From the NCBI GenBank assembly GCA_946409475.1, contig CAMJWQ010000002.1, positions 1 through 31,813 of the forward strand: a stretch of 31,813 nucleotides of DNA. Direction: 5' to 3'. The notes under the pieces are model-generated. The model was not told the DNA's origin. It did no database searches and worked only from the letters and a program-made list of their open reading frames with translations. Below are positions 1 through 8,695 of the stretch, piece after piece (within the stretch, counting starts at the first letter, position 1; the number at the start of each line of letters is the position of its first letter). The DNA is from an uncultured Lachnospiraceae bacterium (GTDB lineage Bacteria > Bacillota > Clostridia > Lachnospirales > Lachnospiraceae). The position numbers were made by a program, and so were the translations under genes.

Positions 1-2580
1 GAAGAAGGAATTGTACTTTTAGAAAATGAGGATAATATATTACCTTTACAGAGTACAAATCTGAATGTATTTGGCTGGGCATCCACAAATCCATGTTATG
101 GCGGAACAGGCTCCGGTTCCTTATCGGATGCTTATCCGGTTGTTACATTACTGCAGGGATTAGAAAATGCAGGATTTTCCCTAAATACGGAGTTGTCCGA
201 TTTTTATACGAATTACAATGCGGTTCGTCCTGCGGTAGGTATGTTTTCACAGGACTGGACCTTACCCGAACCGCCTGTGGCTACATATACGGATGAACTA
301 ATGGAAAATGCCAGAAATTTTTCGGATGTGGCAATGGTAGTGATTACAAGAGTCGGAGGAGAAGGTGCTGATTTACCGACAGATATTAGTGCCGTTACTT
401 ATAATGATAATTCTGAAGATTATCAGGATTTCCCGGCAGGTTCTCATTATCTGGAATTAAGCCGGTCCGAAAAGGATATGCTGGATCTGGTTTGCAGCAG
501 CTTTGAGAATGTTGTTGTAGTTTACAATGGAGCCAATGCAATGGAGCTTGGCTTTGTGAATCAGTATGAGCAAATTAAAGGCTTGGTCTGGTGCCCCGGA
601 ACCGGCCAATCAGGCTTTAATGCCCTGGGGAAAATCGTAAATGGAACCATAAATCCCTCAGGAAAAACAGCGGATACTTTTGTAGCGGACTTAACGGCTG
701 CTCCCTATTACAATAATATAGGAAATTTTGTTTACGAAAACATGAAGGAGGATTTTACAACGGAATCCTTTGGAGCCCCGTCTTCTCCTACCTTTGTTAA
801 TTATGTGGAAGGTATTTATGTCGGATATCGTTTTTATGAAACGGCGGCAGCGGAGGGATTGATAAGTTATGACGATACCGTTCTGTATCCTTTTGGATAT
901 GGTTTGTCCTATACTTCGTTTTCCCAGGAAATGGGAGAACTGAAGGAGGACGGTAACGGAAATTTAAGCTTTGATGTTACGGTTACCAATACCGGTGATA
1001 AAGTCGGTAAAGATGTAGTTGAGGTTTATTATAATCCGCCGTACTACAGCGGAGGAATTGAAAAGGCTTCTGCTAATCTGGTTGCCTTTGAGAAGACAGA
1101 TATATTGGAGCCCGGAGCTTCACAGGTTCTGACTCTTACGTTCGCAGCAGAGGATATGGCATCCTTTGACACATACGGAGAGGGATGCTATGTACTGGAA
1201 GCCGGCGATTACCATATTTCCATTAATGCAGATTCACACAATGTGATAGCGGAACAGGTTTATACGGTAGATTCTACGGTGGTTTATAATGAAAATAATA
1301 AGCGTACCGATGATGCTGCCGCAGCAGTAAGTCAATTTTCCTATGCGGAGGGAGATGTAACCTACTTATCCCGTGAGAATGGTTTTGCCAATTATGCGGC
1401 AGCAACAGCGGCGCCGGATTCATTCGATTTAAATGATGAATATGTGGAAACCTTTATTAATAATTCCAATTATGACCCGGCTGCTTATAATAGCGAAGCA
1501 GATGTTATGCCCGTTACAGGTGCAGACAACGGAATGAAGCTTGCCGATATGCGGGGGGCGGATTACGATGATCCTAACTGGGATGCCTTACTGGATCAAA
1601 TGACAATCGATGAAATGAGAACCCTGATAGCCTTAGGCGGTTACCAAACGTCATACATTGCTTCCGTAGATAAATTATCGACGATTGATTGTGACGGACC
1701 GGCTTCCATTAATAACAATTTTACAGGAGTAGGCTCCATTGGCTTCCCCTCCGCAGTTATGATTGCTTCTACCTGGAATAAGGATATCGCCCTTGAGTTT
1801 GGCAGAAGCATTGGTAAAATGGCAGATGAAATGGGGGTTTCAGGATGGTATGCTCCGGCAATGAATAACCATCGTTCCGCTTTTGCAGGCAGAAATTTTG
1901 AATATTATTCGGAAGATGGTCTGCTGGGCGGCGTAATTGCAGCAAATGCGGTAATCGGTGCCGAAGAATTTGGAGTTTATGCTTATCTGAAACACTTTGC
2001 CCTTAATGACCAGGAAATAAACCGGTTAAGTATGCTTTGTACATGGTCTAATGAGCAGGCAATTCGTGAAATTTACTTAAAGCCCTTTGAAATAGCAGTA
2101 AAAGACGGCGGTGCTAAGGCAGTCATGTCTTCCTTTAACTATATCGGAACTACCTATGCAGGCGCCTCCAATGCGCTGCTGAATACGGTCTTGCGTGATG
2201 AATGGGGATTCAGAGGATTTGTATTAACCGATTATTTCGGTGGATATGGTTATCAGAATGCCGATCAGCAAATAAGAAACGGTAATGATATTTGTCTTGC
2301 CAACTATGATGCAACTATAAATTATGTATCGGATACAACGAGTGCAACTTCCGTACTGGCAATGCGTACGGCGAGCAAAAACATTATGTATACGGTTGTA
2401 AACAGCCGTACCTACAGTGATGAGGCTATAGCAAGCAGCAATGCGGCCCCTGCATGGAAGTATGCGGCTATGGGAATTGATATTGTAATAGCGGGCTTAC
2501 TGGTGCTGCTGGAGGTGCTGGTGGTAGCGAAAGGGTATAAACGCAGAAAGGCCGGAGATGAGCAGCTGGCCGAGAAATAA
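1..2580 (+). CDS. GH3 beta-glucosidase, permuted domain order, membrane-anchored (5' partial)
   Basis: This is a glycoside hydrolase family 3 enzyme, probably removing terminal beta-linked glucose or a similar sugar outside the membrane. The reading frame is open from base 1, so the start lies outside the window; 859 residues are visible. The domain order is reversed relative to ordinary GH3. The C-terminal-type sandwich domain comes first, opening at residue 2 with EGIVLLENEDNILPL. A fibronectin-like domain follows, then the catalytic barrel at about residues 490-800. The probable nucleophile is Asp744 in LTDYFGG and the substrate-binding KH motif is KHFALNDQE. A candidate acid/base is Glu121 in GGEGADL. 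A hydrophobic segment at about 824-846 followed by KGYKRRK is a C-terminal anchor with a basic cytoplasmic tail. Reversed-order GH3 enzymes are known from Butyrivibrio and Ruminococcus. The family is secure; the substrate is not. Confidence 0.9.
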   Translation, partial: EEGIVLLENEDNILPLQSTNLNVFGWASTNPCYGGTGSGSLSDAYPVVTLLQGLENAGFSLNTELSDFYTNYNAVRPAVGMFSQDWTLPEPPVATYTDELMENARNFSDVAMVVITRVGGEGADLPTDISAVTYNDNSEDYQDFPAGSHYLELSRSEKDMLDLVCSSFENVVVVYNGANAMELGFVNQYEQIKGLVWCPGTGQSGFNALGKIVNGTINPSGKTADTFVADLTAAPYYNNIGNFVYENMKEDFTTESFGAPSSPTFVNYVEGIYVGYRFYETAAAEGLISYDDTVLYPFGYGLSYTSFSQEMGELKEDGNGNLSFDVTVTNTGDKVGKDVVEVYYNPPYYSGGIEKASANLVAFEKTDILEPGASQVLTLTFAAEDMASFDTYGEGCYVLEAGDYHISINADSHNVIAEQVYTVDSTVVYNENNKRTDDAAAAVSQFSYAEGDVTYLSRENGFANYAAATAAPDSFDLNDEYVETFINNSNYDPAAYNSEADVMPVTGADNGMKLADMRGADYDDPNWDALLDQMTIDEMRTLIALGGYQTSYIASVDKLSTIDCDGPASINNNFTGVGSIGFPSAVMIASTWNKDIALEFGRSIGKMADEMGVSGWYAPAMNNHRSAFAGRNFEYYSEDGLLGGVIAANAVIGAEEFGVYAYLKHFALNDQEINRLSMLCTWSNEQAIREIYLKPFEIAVKDGGAKAVMSSFNYIGTTYAGASNALLNTVLRDEWGFRGFVLTDYFGGYGYQNADQQIRNGNDICLANYDATINYVSDTTSATSVLAMRTASKNIMYTVVNSRTYSDEAIASSNAAPAWKYAAMGIDIVIAGLLVLLEVLVVAKGYKRRKAGDEQLAEK

Positions 2581-2620
2581 TTGAACCGGTCATAAACAGT
2601 AGCGAACGATATATATACTA

Positions 2621-2648
2621 TACGCCGCAGCTTTTCCACTGCGGCGTA
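2621..2648 (+). other. Intercistronic hairpin between the two GH3 genes
   Basis: A perfect 10-bp inverted repeat, TACGCCGCAG / CTGCGGCGTA, with an 8-base loop, lies in the 128-base gap between the two glucosidase genes. No U-tract follows on either strand, so it is not a typical intrinsic terminator. It may protect the upstream mRNA end or reduce read-through. Confidence 0.6.
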
Positions 2649-2708
2649 GAATATTATAGCAGGCATGATATTTTTTATGTTTCGCTGATAAATAAGAGGT
2701 AAAAAATT

Positions 2709-5102
2709 ATGAAATATGAAGCATTAATAAAACAAATGACTTTAGAGGAAAAGGCCGGTATGATGTCCGGGAAAGATTTCTGGCATACAATGGATATAGA
2801 AAGACTTGGAATTCCCTCCATTACCCTGTCGGATGGGCCCCATGGGATACGAAAACAGGCCGGAGATGCAGATCATTTAGGCTTGAATGCCAGTGTGCCG
2901 GCCACCTGTTTTCCTACGGCGGCGGCAGTGTCAAATAGCTGGAATCCGCAGCTTGGAGAAGAAATAGGCGCTTATCTTGGAGAGGAAGCTGCTGCGCAGG
3001 GAGTAAATGTGCTTTTGGGACCGGGTCTCAACATAAAAAGGAGCCTTTTATGCGGACGTAATTTTGAATATTTCAGTGAAGATCCTTATTTGTCCGGAAA
3101 GATGGCAGCCGGATATATCAGAGGAATTCAGAGTAAAGGAGTAGCTGCATGCCCAAAGCATTTCGCAGCGAACAGCCAGGAGCTGCGAAGAATGTCAAAC
3201 GATTCCGTAGTTGATGAAAGGACTTTTCGAGAAATTTATACCACAGGTTTTGAGATAGCCGTAAAAGAAGGAAAAGCAAAAACCATCATGACTTCTTACA
3301 ATAAAATCAATGGAGTCTATGCGAATGAAAATGAGCATTTGCTTCAGGCGATTTTAGTGGATGAGTGGAAATTTGACGGCTTTGTGGTATCGGACTGGGG
3401 CGCAAGCAATAGTCACACGGACGGGGTAAAGGCAGGAAGCCATTTGGAAATGCCCACAACCGGAAAGGACGGGATAAGAGAACTTTTAGAGGCGGTAAAA
3501 AAAGGAGCATTAAGTGAAGAGCTCTTGGATAAAAGAGTGGACGAATTACTGAGTGTCATTTTTGATACCTGTAATGTAAAGGGAAAGAAAAATCAGGAAT
3601 TTGATGTGGAGCTGCATCACAGGATGGCGGAAAAAGCGGCTGAGGAATGTATTGTTTTATTAAAGAATGATAATCAATTACTCCCTTTGAAGACAGGGAC
3701 GAAGGTAGCTGTTATTGGCGATTTTGCAAAAAATCCCCGTTATCAGGGAGCAGGGTCCAGTGTGGTCAATCCAACCAGGCTTGACAATTCGCTGGATGCC
3801 ATAGCAAAGTCGGAATTAGATATGATTGGCTATGAACAGGGGTTCTTAAGGAACGGTCATAAGGATGAAACACGGAAGAACCATGCCATAGAATTAGCGA
3901 AAAAAGCAGATGCCGTGCTGTTATATTTAGGATTGGATGAGATGGCGGAATCGGAGGGTATGGACCGTATCCATATGCACATGGCGGAAAACCAGATAGA
4001 GCTGTTAAAGGCAATAGAAGAAGTTAATACAAATATCGTTGTGATTATGTCTGCCGGTTCCGTAGTGGAAATGACATGGTTATCCCATGCAAAAGCGGTG
4101 GTCCATGGGTATCTTGCAGGTCAGGCAGGGGCAGGCGCCATACTAAATGTTATTACCGGAAAAGCTTGTCCAAGCGGAAGACTTAGTGAAACTTATCCTG
4201 TAAAATATGAAGATACGCCGGCATATCACTACTACCCGGGAGAGGAAAAAACAGCAGAGTACAGGGAAGGTCTTTATGTGGGTTACCGTTACTATGAAAC
4301 TGCCGACATTCCCGTAGCATTTCCCTTTGGTTTCGGCTTAAGCTATACTGCCTTCACCTATTCTGATATCCGGACAGACGGTAAACAGGTAACAATAAAG
4401 CTTACCAATACCGGAGAGGCAGACGGCGCGGAGGTAGTGCAGGTATATATTGGTGCTGAAAATGGGAGCATGTACCGTCCTGCAAAAGAGCTGAAGGGCT
4501 TTCAGAAGGTCTTCCTAAGGGCAGGGGAAAGCCGGACCGTAACTATTATGCTGGATGATAAAGCATTCCGGTATTATAATGTGAAGACAAATAAATGGGA
4601 AGTAGAAGGCGGGACTTATAAGATAATGGTTGGCTCCAATGTGAAAGACATAAGGCTGGAGGCGGAGGTCACCCTTACGGGAACAGGCGCACCCTTTCCT
4701 TATGAAGGAGAACTGCCTTCTTACAGACAGGCGGATATCAGGAAAGTTTCTGATGAGGAATTTGCAGTATTATTAGGGCGTCCGGTTCCGGAAAGCAAAT
4801 GGGATAGAAACAGTGACCTGGATATCAATGATGCGGTCTGCCAGATGCAGTATTCTAAGAGCCTTCTTGCCAGAGCGATCTGCAGGATACTGACGATAAT
4901 TAAGGATCGAAGTATGGAAAAAGGGACCCCTGATTTAAATGTGTTCTTTACCTACAATATACCCTTCCGGGGAATTGCAAAAATGACGGGTGGAGCGGTC
5001 AGTATGGAAATGGCATATGCCATGCTGGAAATAGTAAACGGTCATTTCTGTAAAGGAATGAAAAATTTAATCAAAGGGTTTTTTAAGAATAGGAAGAAAT
5101 AG
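2709..5102 (+). CDS. GH3 beta-glucosidase, canonical domain order
   Basis: This 797-residue family 3 glycoside hydrolase has the usual order: catalytic barrel (about 1-300), C-terminal sandwich domain (about 310-540, starting near CIVLLKNDNQLLPL), fibronectin type III-like domain (about 570-670), then a roughly 120-residue C-terminal extension. The nucleophile is predicted as Asp229 in VVSDWGA. The substrate-binding motif is KHFAANSQE, and the acid/base is probably Glu416 in ESEGMDR. There is no signal peptide, so the protein is probably cytoplasmic and would act on imported glucosides, unlike its anchored upstream neighbour. The start is supported by AGAGGT just upstream. The gtrA-like gene starts 13 bases after its stop, indicating one transcript. 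Specificity (glucoside, xyloside or other) cannot be read from the sequence. Confidence 0.92.
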   Translation: MKYEALIKQMTLEEKAGMMSGKDFWHTMDIERLGIPSITLSDGPHGIRKQAGDADHLGLNASVPATCFPTAAAVSNSWNPQLGEEIGAYLGEEAAAQGVNVLLGPGLNIKRSLLCGRNFEYFSEDPYLSGKMAAGYIRGIQSKGVAACPKHFAANSQELRRMSNDSVVDERTFREIYTTGFEIAVKEGKAKTIMTSYNKINGVYANENEHLLQAILVDEWKFDGFVVSDWGASNSHTDGVKAGSHLEMPTTGKDGIRELLEAVKKGALSEELLDKRVDELLSVIFDTCNVKGKKNQEFDVELHHRMAEKAAEECIVLLKNDNQLLPLKTGTKVAVIGDFAKNPRYQGAGSSVVNPTRLDNSLDAIAKSELDMIGYEQGFLRNGHKDETRKNHAIELAKKADAVLLYLGLDEMAESEGMDRIHMHMAENQIELLKAIEEVNTNIVVIMSAGSVVEMTWLSHAKAVVHGYLAGQAGAGAILNVITGKACPSGRLSETYPVKYEDTPAYHYYPGEEKTAEYREGLYVGYRYYETADIPVAFPFGFGLSYTAFTYSDIRTDGKQVTIKLTNTGEADGAEVVQVYIGAENGSMYRPAKELKGFQKVFLRAGESRTVTIMLDDKAFRYYNVKTNKWEVEGGTYKIMVGSNVKDIRLEAEVTLTGTGAPFPYEGELPSYRQADIRKVSDEEFAVLLGRPVPESKWDRNSDLDINDAVCQMQYSKSLLARAICRILTIIKDRSMEKGTPDLNVFFTYNIPFRGIAKMTGGAVSMEMAYAMLEIVNGHFCKGMKNLIKGFFKNRKK

Positions 5103-5115
5103 ACAGGAGGAAAAT

Positions 5116-5736
5116 ATGACAACAAAAATAAAAAAACCGGAAAACAAAGCAACCGTCTGGAATCGTTTTAAGGAAAGATATCCGGGAATTGCACAGTTTA
5201 TCGTATTCTTCATCATCAGTAACGGGGTAACGGTATTGCAGATGGTTTTGATGCCTTTAATCAAGTATATATTTAGTTTCACATCTCTTGTGAGTACAAA
5301 TTTTCAGATACTGTCTATTGGCCGAAACCTTGATGGAAGTACGTATTTTGTATTTGATTATGCGGCAGGAAATATTGCAAAGGGAGGCGGCGGCGGACTG
5401 GCATACTTTCTCGCAGTCGAGATTACCTTATTCATTGCGCAGATTATCAATTTTTATCTGCAGAGGAACGTGACATTTAAATCGAAAACGAGTGTTATAA
5501 AGGCCGCGGTATGGTATTTTATTGCCTGGGTAATCATCTCGGTAGGAGCAGCCGCTTTGCAGGGGCTGTATAAGACACCTATCTATAATCTCTTTATGGA
5601 TATAATGGGACGGGACATTGGAATGACCGTAGCGGATATCATAACCATGATCATTAATTGTGCCATTTCATTTTGGGTATTTTTCCCGATATTAAGAATC
5701 ATTTTTAAGGATAAAAGTGAAGAAAAAGCAGCATAG
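5116..5736 (+). CDS. GtrA-like polytopic membrane protein
   Basis: This 206-residue protein has four likely transmembrane segments (about 21-43, 78-100, 113-135 and 165-190) and the GtrA-family pattern of an NFYLQRNVTFKS motif after the second helix. GtrA-like proteins are thought to help move polyprenyl-phosphate-linked sugars across the membrane for glycosylation of surface polymers. An AGGAGG site sits 5-10 bases before the ATG. It follows the canonical GH3 gene by 13 bases and precedes a strong terminator, so it is the last gene of the glucosidase operon. The family call is good. The link to the glucosidases (surface glycan remodelling or glucosylation) is inference from position. Confidence 0.8.
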   Translation: MTTKIKKPENKATVWNRFKERYPGIAQFIVFFIISNGVTVLQMVLMPLIKYIFSFTSLVSTNFQILSIGRNLDGSTYFVFDYAAGNIAKGGGGGLAYFLAVEITLFIAQIINFYLQRNVTFKSKTSVIKAAVWYFIAWVIISVGAAALQGLYKTPIYNLFMDIMGRDIGMTVADIITMIINCAISFWVFFPILRIIFKDKSEEKAA

Positions 5737-5751
5737 TAAAATAGGATACGG

Positions 5752-5787
5752 AAAACGCGTAAGCCGGAATCCAGACTTACGCGTTTT
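5752..5787 (+). terminator. Terminator of the GH3-GH3-gtrA unit
   Basis: A perfect 12-bp inverted repeat, AAAACGCGTAAG / CTTACGCGTTTT, with a 12-base loop, begins 16 bases after the gtrA-like stop. The A and T ends of the arms let it act in either direction. The U-tract is short (four), so efficiency is uncertain. Confidence 0.75.
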
Positions 5788-5911
5788 AGCTGCCCGATTT
5801 CTTAAGAAAATATAACAATAGCCGGTAATGGTAACACTTTAGCGTTTTTATCCGATATAAAATTAAAAGAATGTAAATGGATTTCCCAAAAAATTTCAAG
5901 GAGGATTTTAT

Positions 5912-6913
5912 ATGCCTGTAAGCAATATACATAACAAGGATAAAACGACTATTTATTACGGCGGTACTGATAAGAGCAATATGACTGGACGCAGTGAGGA
6001 GGCCGGTTCGGATGATGAACAGAGTGGGGAAAATAATGAAAAGGGTAAGACAGGAGACGCTATTTATGCAGGAGACCTGAACCTGTGTCAGGACGATATT
6101 GCCCTGAAAAAAATAGAAGCCCGGAAAAACGCCATAAAAGTCATATTAAGTGCATTTACCGGTGATATGGAAACGGATGAAATCCTTAATGAACGAGCTC
6201 AGCATGCTAACGAATTGCAGAGGGAGAAAAAACAGGCGCAGGATGAGATTAATAAGATAAATGATCAGAAACAGGAAATAAAGGAAGCTTATGGAATAGC
6301 TGATGATAGTGAAGAGCAGAAGAATCTGGAGCTTTTGGAAAAGCAGAGCAGAATAGCGTGCGGATCTGCTGAGACTTTATCCGAAGAGGAAAAGGAACGT
6401 CTTAACAATATGGGCCCATTAACGGAATATCAGCAGGCCGCATTAGAGTATGATGGTATGGAAAATTACTGGCGGGGACTGACGGATGATGCCGAGAAAG
6501 AACTTATTAATGAAAACAGGACGATATCAGCTATAAAAATAGAAAGGCTGAAAAGTCATGCTATGGCGGATGCCAATAAAGAAGCACAAGATATCATCCG
6601 AAGTGCCGGTAAAGAAATTATCGGAATGCTTATGGATAATGTGAAGGACAAGGTTGACGAACAAACGGAAGAGGCAAATGAAAAAATAGAAGAAAAGGAA
6701 GAAAAGGAAAAGGAAGAAAAGGAAAAAGCTCAGCAAAAGGAAAATGCTAAAAATAAGGAAATATCCGCTGTGGACAGCAGCACTGGCCCAAGGCGGCTGC
6801 TGGAAGCCGATCCTGAATTTAACAAGCTGCTGAATGAATTAAAAAATATGATTCAGAACCAAAAAATGCTGGGAGAGGATATAAAAGGCGTGGAGGTAAA
6901 TAAAGAGGTGTAG
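5912..6913 (+). CDS. Unrecognised highly charged coiled-coil protein
   Basis: I do not recognise this 333-residue protein. It has no signal peptide and no transmembrane segment. Residues 1-50 are polar and probably disordered. From about 65 to 280 it is rich in Glu, Lys, Gln and Ala with heptad-like spacing, consistent with a long helical coiled coil. Residues about 248-275 are a low-complexity Glu/Lys run. The end (LLEADPEFNKLLNELKNMI) looks like a short amphipathic helix. The start has a perfect AAGGAGG 8 bases upstream. It stands alone between two terminators, so it is expressed independently of both neighbours. A structural, scaffolding or secretion-substrate role is conceivable, but the sequence supports none of these. 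Confidence 0.8.
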   Translation: MPVSNIHNKDKTTIYYGGTDKSNMTGRSEEAGSDDEQSGENNEKGKTGDAIYAGDLNLCQDDIALKKIEARKNAIKVILSAFTGDMETDEILNERAQHANELQREKKQAQDEINKINDQKQEIKEAYGIADDSEEQKNLELLEKQSRIACGSAETLSEEEKERLNNMGPLTEYQQAALEYDGMENYWRGLTDDAEKELINENRTISAIKIERLKSHAMADANKEAQDIIRSAGKEIIGMLMDNVKDKVDEQTEEANEKIEEKEEKEKEEKEKAQQKENAKNKEISAVDSSTGPRRLLEADPEFNKLLNELKNMIQNQKMLGEDIKGVEVNKEV

Positions 6914-6948
6914 AGACAGCAAAAATACATGAATTTAAATAACGATAA

Positions 6949-6986
6949 TACTAAAAAAAGACGTTTTTATACGTCTTTTTTTAGTA
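6949..6986 (+). terminator. Bidirectional-type terminator after the coiled-coil gene
   Basis: A 16-bp perfect inverted repeat with a 6-base loop has an A7 run in the left arm and a T7 run in the right arm. It starts 36 bases after the stop of the coiled-coil gene and isolates that gene from the downstream regulator operon. Confidence 0.9.
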
Positions 6987-7022
6987 GAGTAAATATCTGT
7001 ACCTTCATCATAAGAAATCGTA

Positions 7023-7052
7023 TTGTGAGTGCTTAATATATCATTATATAAT
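7023..7052 (+). promoter_or_regulatory. Candidate promoter for the first yesN-like operon
   Basis: TTGTGA (7023-7028) and a perfect TATAAT (7047-7052) are separated by 18 bases, about 50 bases before the regulator start and just after a terminator. The spacing and the -10 match favour a housekeeping sigma promoter. The -35 matches four of six bases. This was read by eye only. Confidence 0.5.
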
Positions 7053-7102
7053 TAAGTGTTAAGGATTATGGGGAAAGGCTAATGAATAAAAAAGGAGGGT
7101 TT

Positions 7103-8695
7103 ATGTATACGGTAATTGTTGCGGATGATGAAGAAGAAATCAGAAAAGGTATTATACAAAAGGTAGACTGGGAAAAAATTGGTTTTCGGTTGATTGGAGA
7201 GGCGGAGAATGGGGTTGACGCATTGGAAGTGGTAGAAAAATTGGAGCCGGATTTGCTTTTGACGGATATTCGTATGCCGTTTTTATCAGGAATAGAACTG
7301 GCAAGACAGGTCAGGGAGGTACGCCCGGCGACACAGATTGTTTTTTTAAGTGGATTCGATGAGTTTTCCTATGCACAGCAGGCAATTCAATATAATATAA
7401 TAAGCTACCTCTTAAAACCCATCTCATCCAAAGAATTGGAGACGGAGCTTTCTAAAATAAAAGAAATAATTGATAAAAAGTTCAGGGAATTTAATTCAAC
7501 TGCATTGGTCCGGGAACAGCTGGAAAAATCGGAATTTCTTCTTCCGCTTCTCTTAGACGGCTTTCAGGAAGATATTACAGGCAGTAAAAATGAAGAATTT
7601 ATGAAAAATGCCATTAATTGCGGGCTTTTGCGGAGTAAAAATACGGAGGTGCTGCATTTTGCCGTGATCGTGACAAAAATCATGGATCAGTCAGGTGAAA
7701 ATCGAACAAACCGGTCCAGTGTGAATGCGGTGGATATGATTTTAAAAAAGTATGTGAAATATGCCAGCTGCTATCTGAATGGAAGAGTGGTTTCCATATT
7801 AGCTGCTACGCGAACGGCACTTGGAAAATATCTGCATATTCTGGTAAATGAAATTGTTCAAAGCGTAGGGCGGATCATGCATCTGGAGTGCGGCGTAGGT
7901 GTCAGCAGAAGCATAGATAATCTGGAAAACTGCCGTGAATGTTATCTGGAAGCGATGAATGCCATAAGCTACTCAGGTGAAAGTGAAGAAAAGGTTCATT
8001 TTATTGCCGATGAGGAACGGATTGATGATTTTGACCAGGAGATGGTGCAGTCGGCTATCAGCAATGTGGAAGGGCTTCTTCGGGGAGGGAGCTTTGAAGA
8101 ATTAGAGCAATATCTTAAGAAGTTTGAATTAAGCATTTGCAGCGGCAGAATATCACCTGTTATTGCTAATTTTCTCATGATGCAGGTGGTAACGGATATC
8201 TACCGGGTAGTTTATACCGTTGCAGGAGACGAAGCCATACAGGAACTGCAGAAATATTTTCCCTTTAAGAATCTCACCTTATCTGAACAAATGACAAAGA
8301 TGGTCAATAGCTACAATCAATTATGCAGAGAGGCAAAAAAACTAATTTATGAGCAAAGAAAGAAGAGCAGTGAAGTGCTGTGTGATAAAGCCATTGAAAT
8401 TATTTATACGAGATATCAGGAACAGGATTTATCCTTAGTGTCCGTCAGTGAGGAGATTGCGGTAAGTCCTAATTATCTCAGTGCGTTAATTAAGAAAAGC
8501 ACCGGAAGTACATTTATAGAAATTTTAACCCGGAAGCGTATGGAAAAGGCAAAGGAGCTTCTTCTTTGTACCTCCATGAAAATAAGAGAGATTACGGAGG
8601 CATGCGGCTACCGGGATCAGCACTATTTTAGTTATTGTTTTAAAAAAGAAACCGGATTTTCACCGATTAGTTGCAGGAGGAGTAATGAGCGGTAA
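7103..8695 (+). CDS. YesN-like response regulator with AraC-type output domain
   Basis: This 530-residue regulator has a receiver domain (1-120; acidic pocket Asp8/Asp9, phospho-acceptor Asp55 in TDIRMP, Lys in LLKPIS). A central linker domain of about 280 residues follows, and a C-terminal pair of AraC-type helix-turn-helices (about 430-528) ends it, with EIAVSPNYLSALIKK and GYRDQHYFSYCFKKETGFSP. An in-frame ATG lies 21 bases upstream at 7082, but AAAGGAGGG sits between the two, so the start at 7103 is preferred. It overlaps the kinase gene by 11 bases. By family and position it should activate the downstream binding-protein and mgl transporter genes when phosphorylated by the neighbouring kinase. 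Confidence 0.92.
   Translation: MYTVIVADDEEEIRKGIIQKVDWEKIGFRLIGEAENGVDALEVVEKLEPDLLLTDIRMPFLSGIELARQVREVRPATQIVFLSGFDEFSYAQQAIQYNIISYLLKPISSKELETELSKIKEIIDKKFREFNSTALVREQLEKSEFLLPLLLDGFQEDITGSKNEEFMKNAINCGLLRSKNTEVLHFAVIVTKIMDQSGENRTNRSSVNAVDMILKKYVKYASCYLNGRVVSILAATRTALGKYLHILVNEIVQSVGRIMHLECGVGVSRSIDNLENCRECYLEAMNAISYSGESEEKVHFIADEERIDDFDQEMVQSAISNVEGLLRGGSFEELEQYLKKFELSICSGRISPVIANFLMMQVVTDIYRVVYTVAGDEAIQELQKYFPFKNLTLSEQMTKMVNSYNQLCREAKKLIYEQRKKSSEVLCDKAIEIIYTRYQEQDLSLVSVSEEIAVSPNYLSALIKKSTGSTFIEILTRKRMEKAKELLLCTSMKIREITEACGYRDQHYFSYCFKKETGFSPISCRRSNER

Noticed and set aside
6527..6736. Minus-strand open frame rich in Phe and Leu inside the coiled-coil gene
   Set aside because: It is the complement of the Glu/Lys low-complexity run, which reads as Phe/Leu. 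It has no ribosome-binding site and lies entirely inside a convincing gene.
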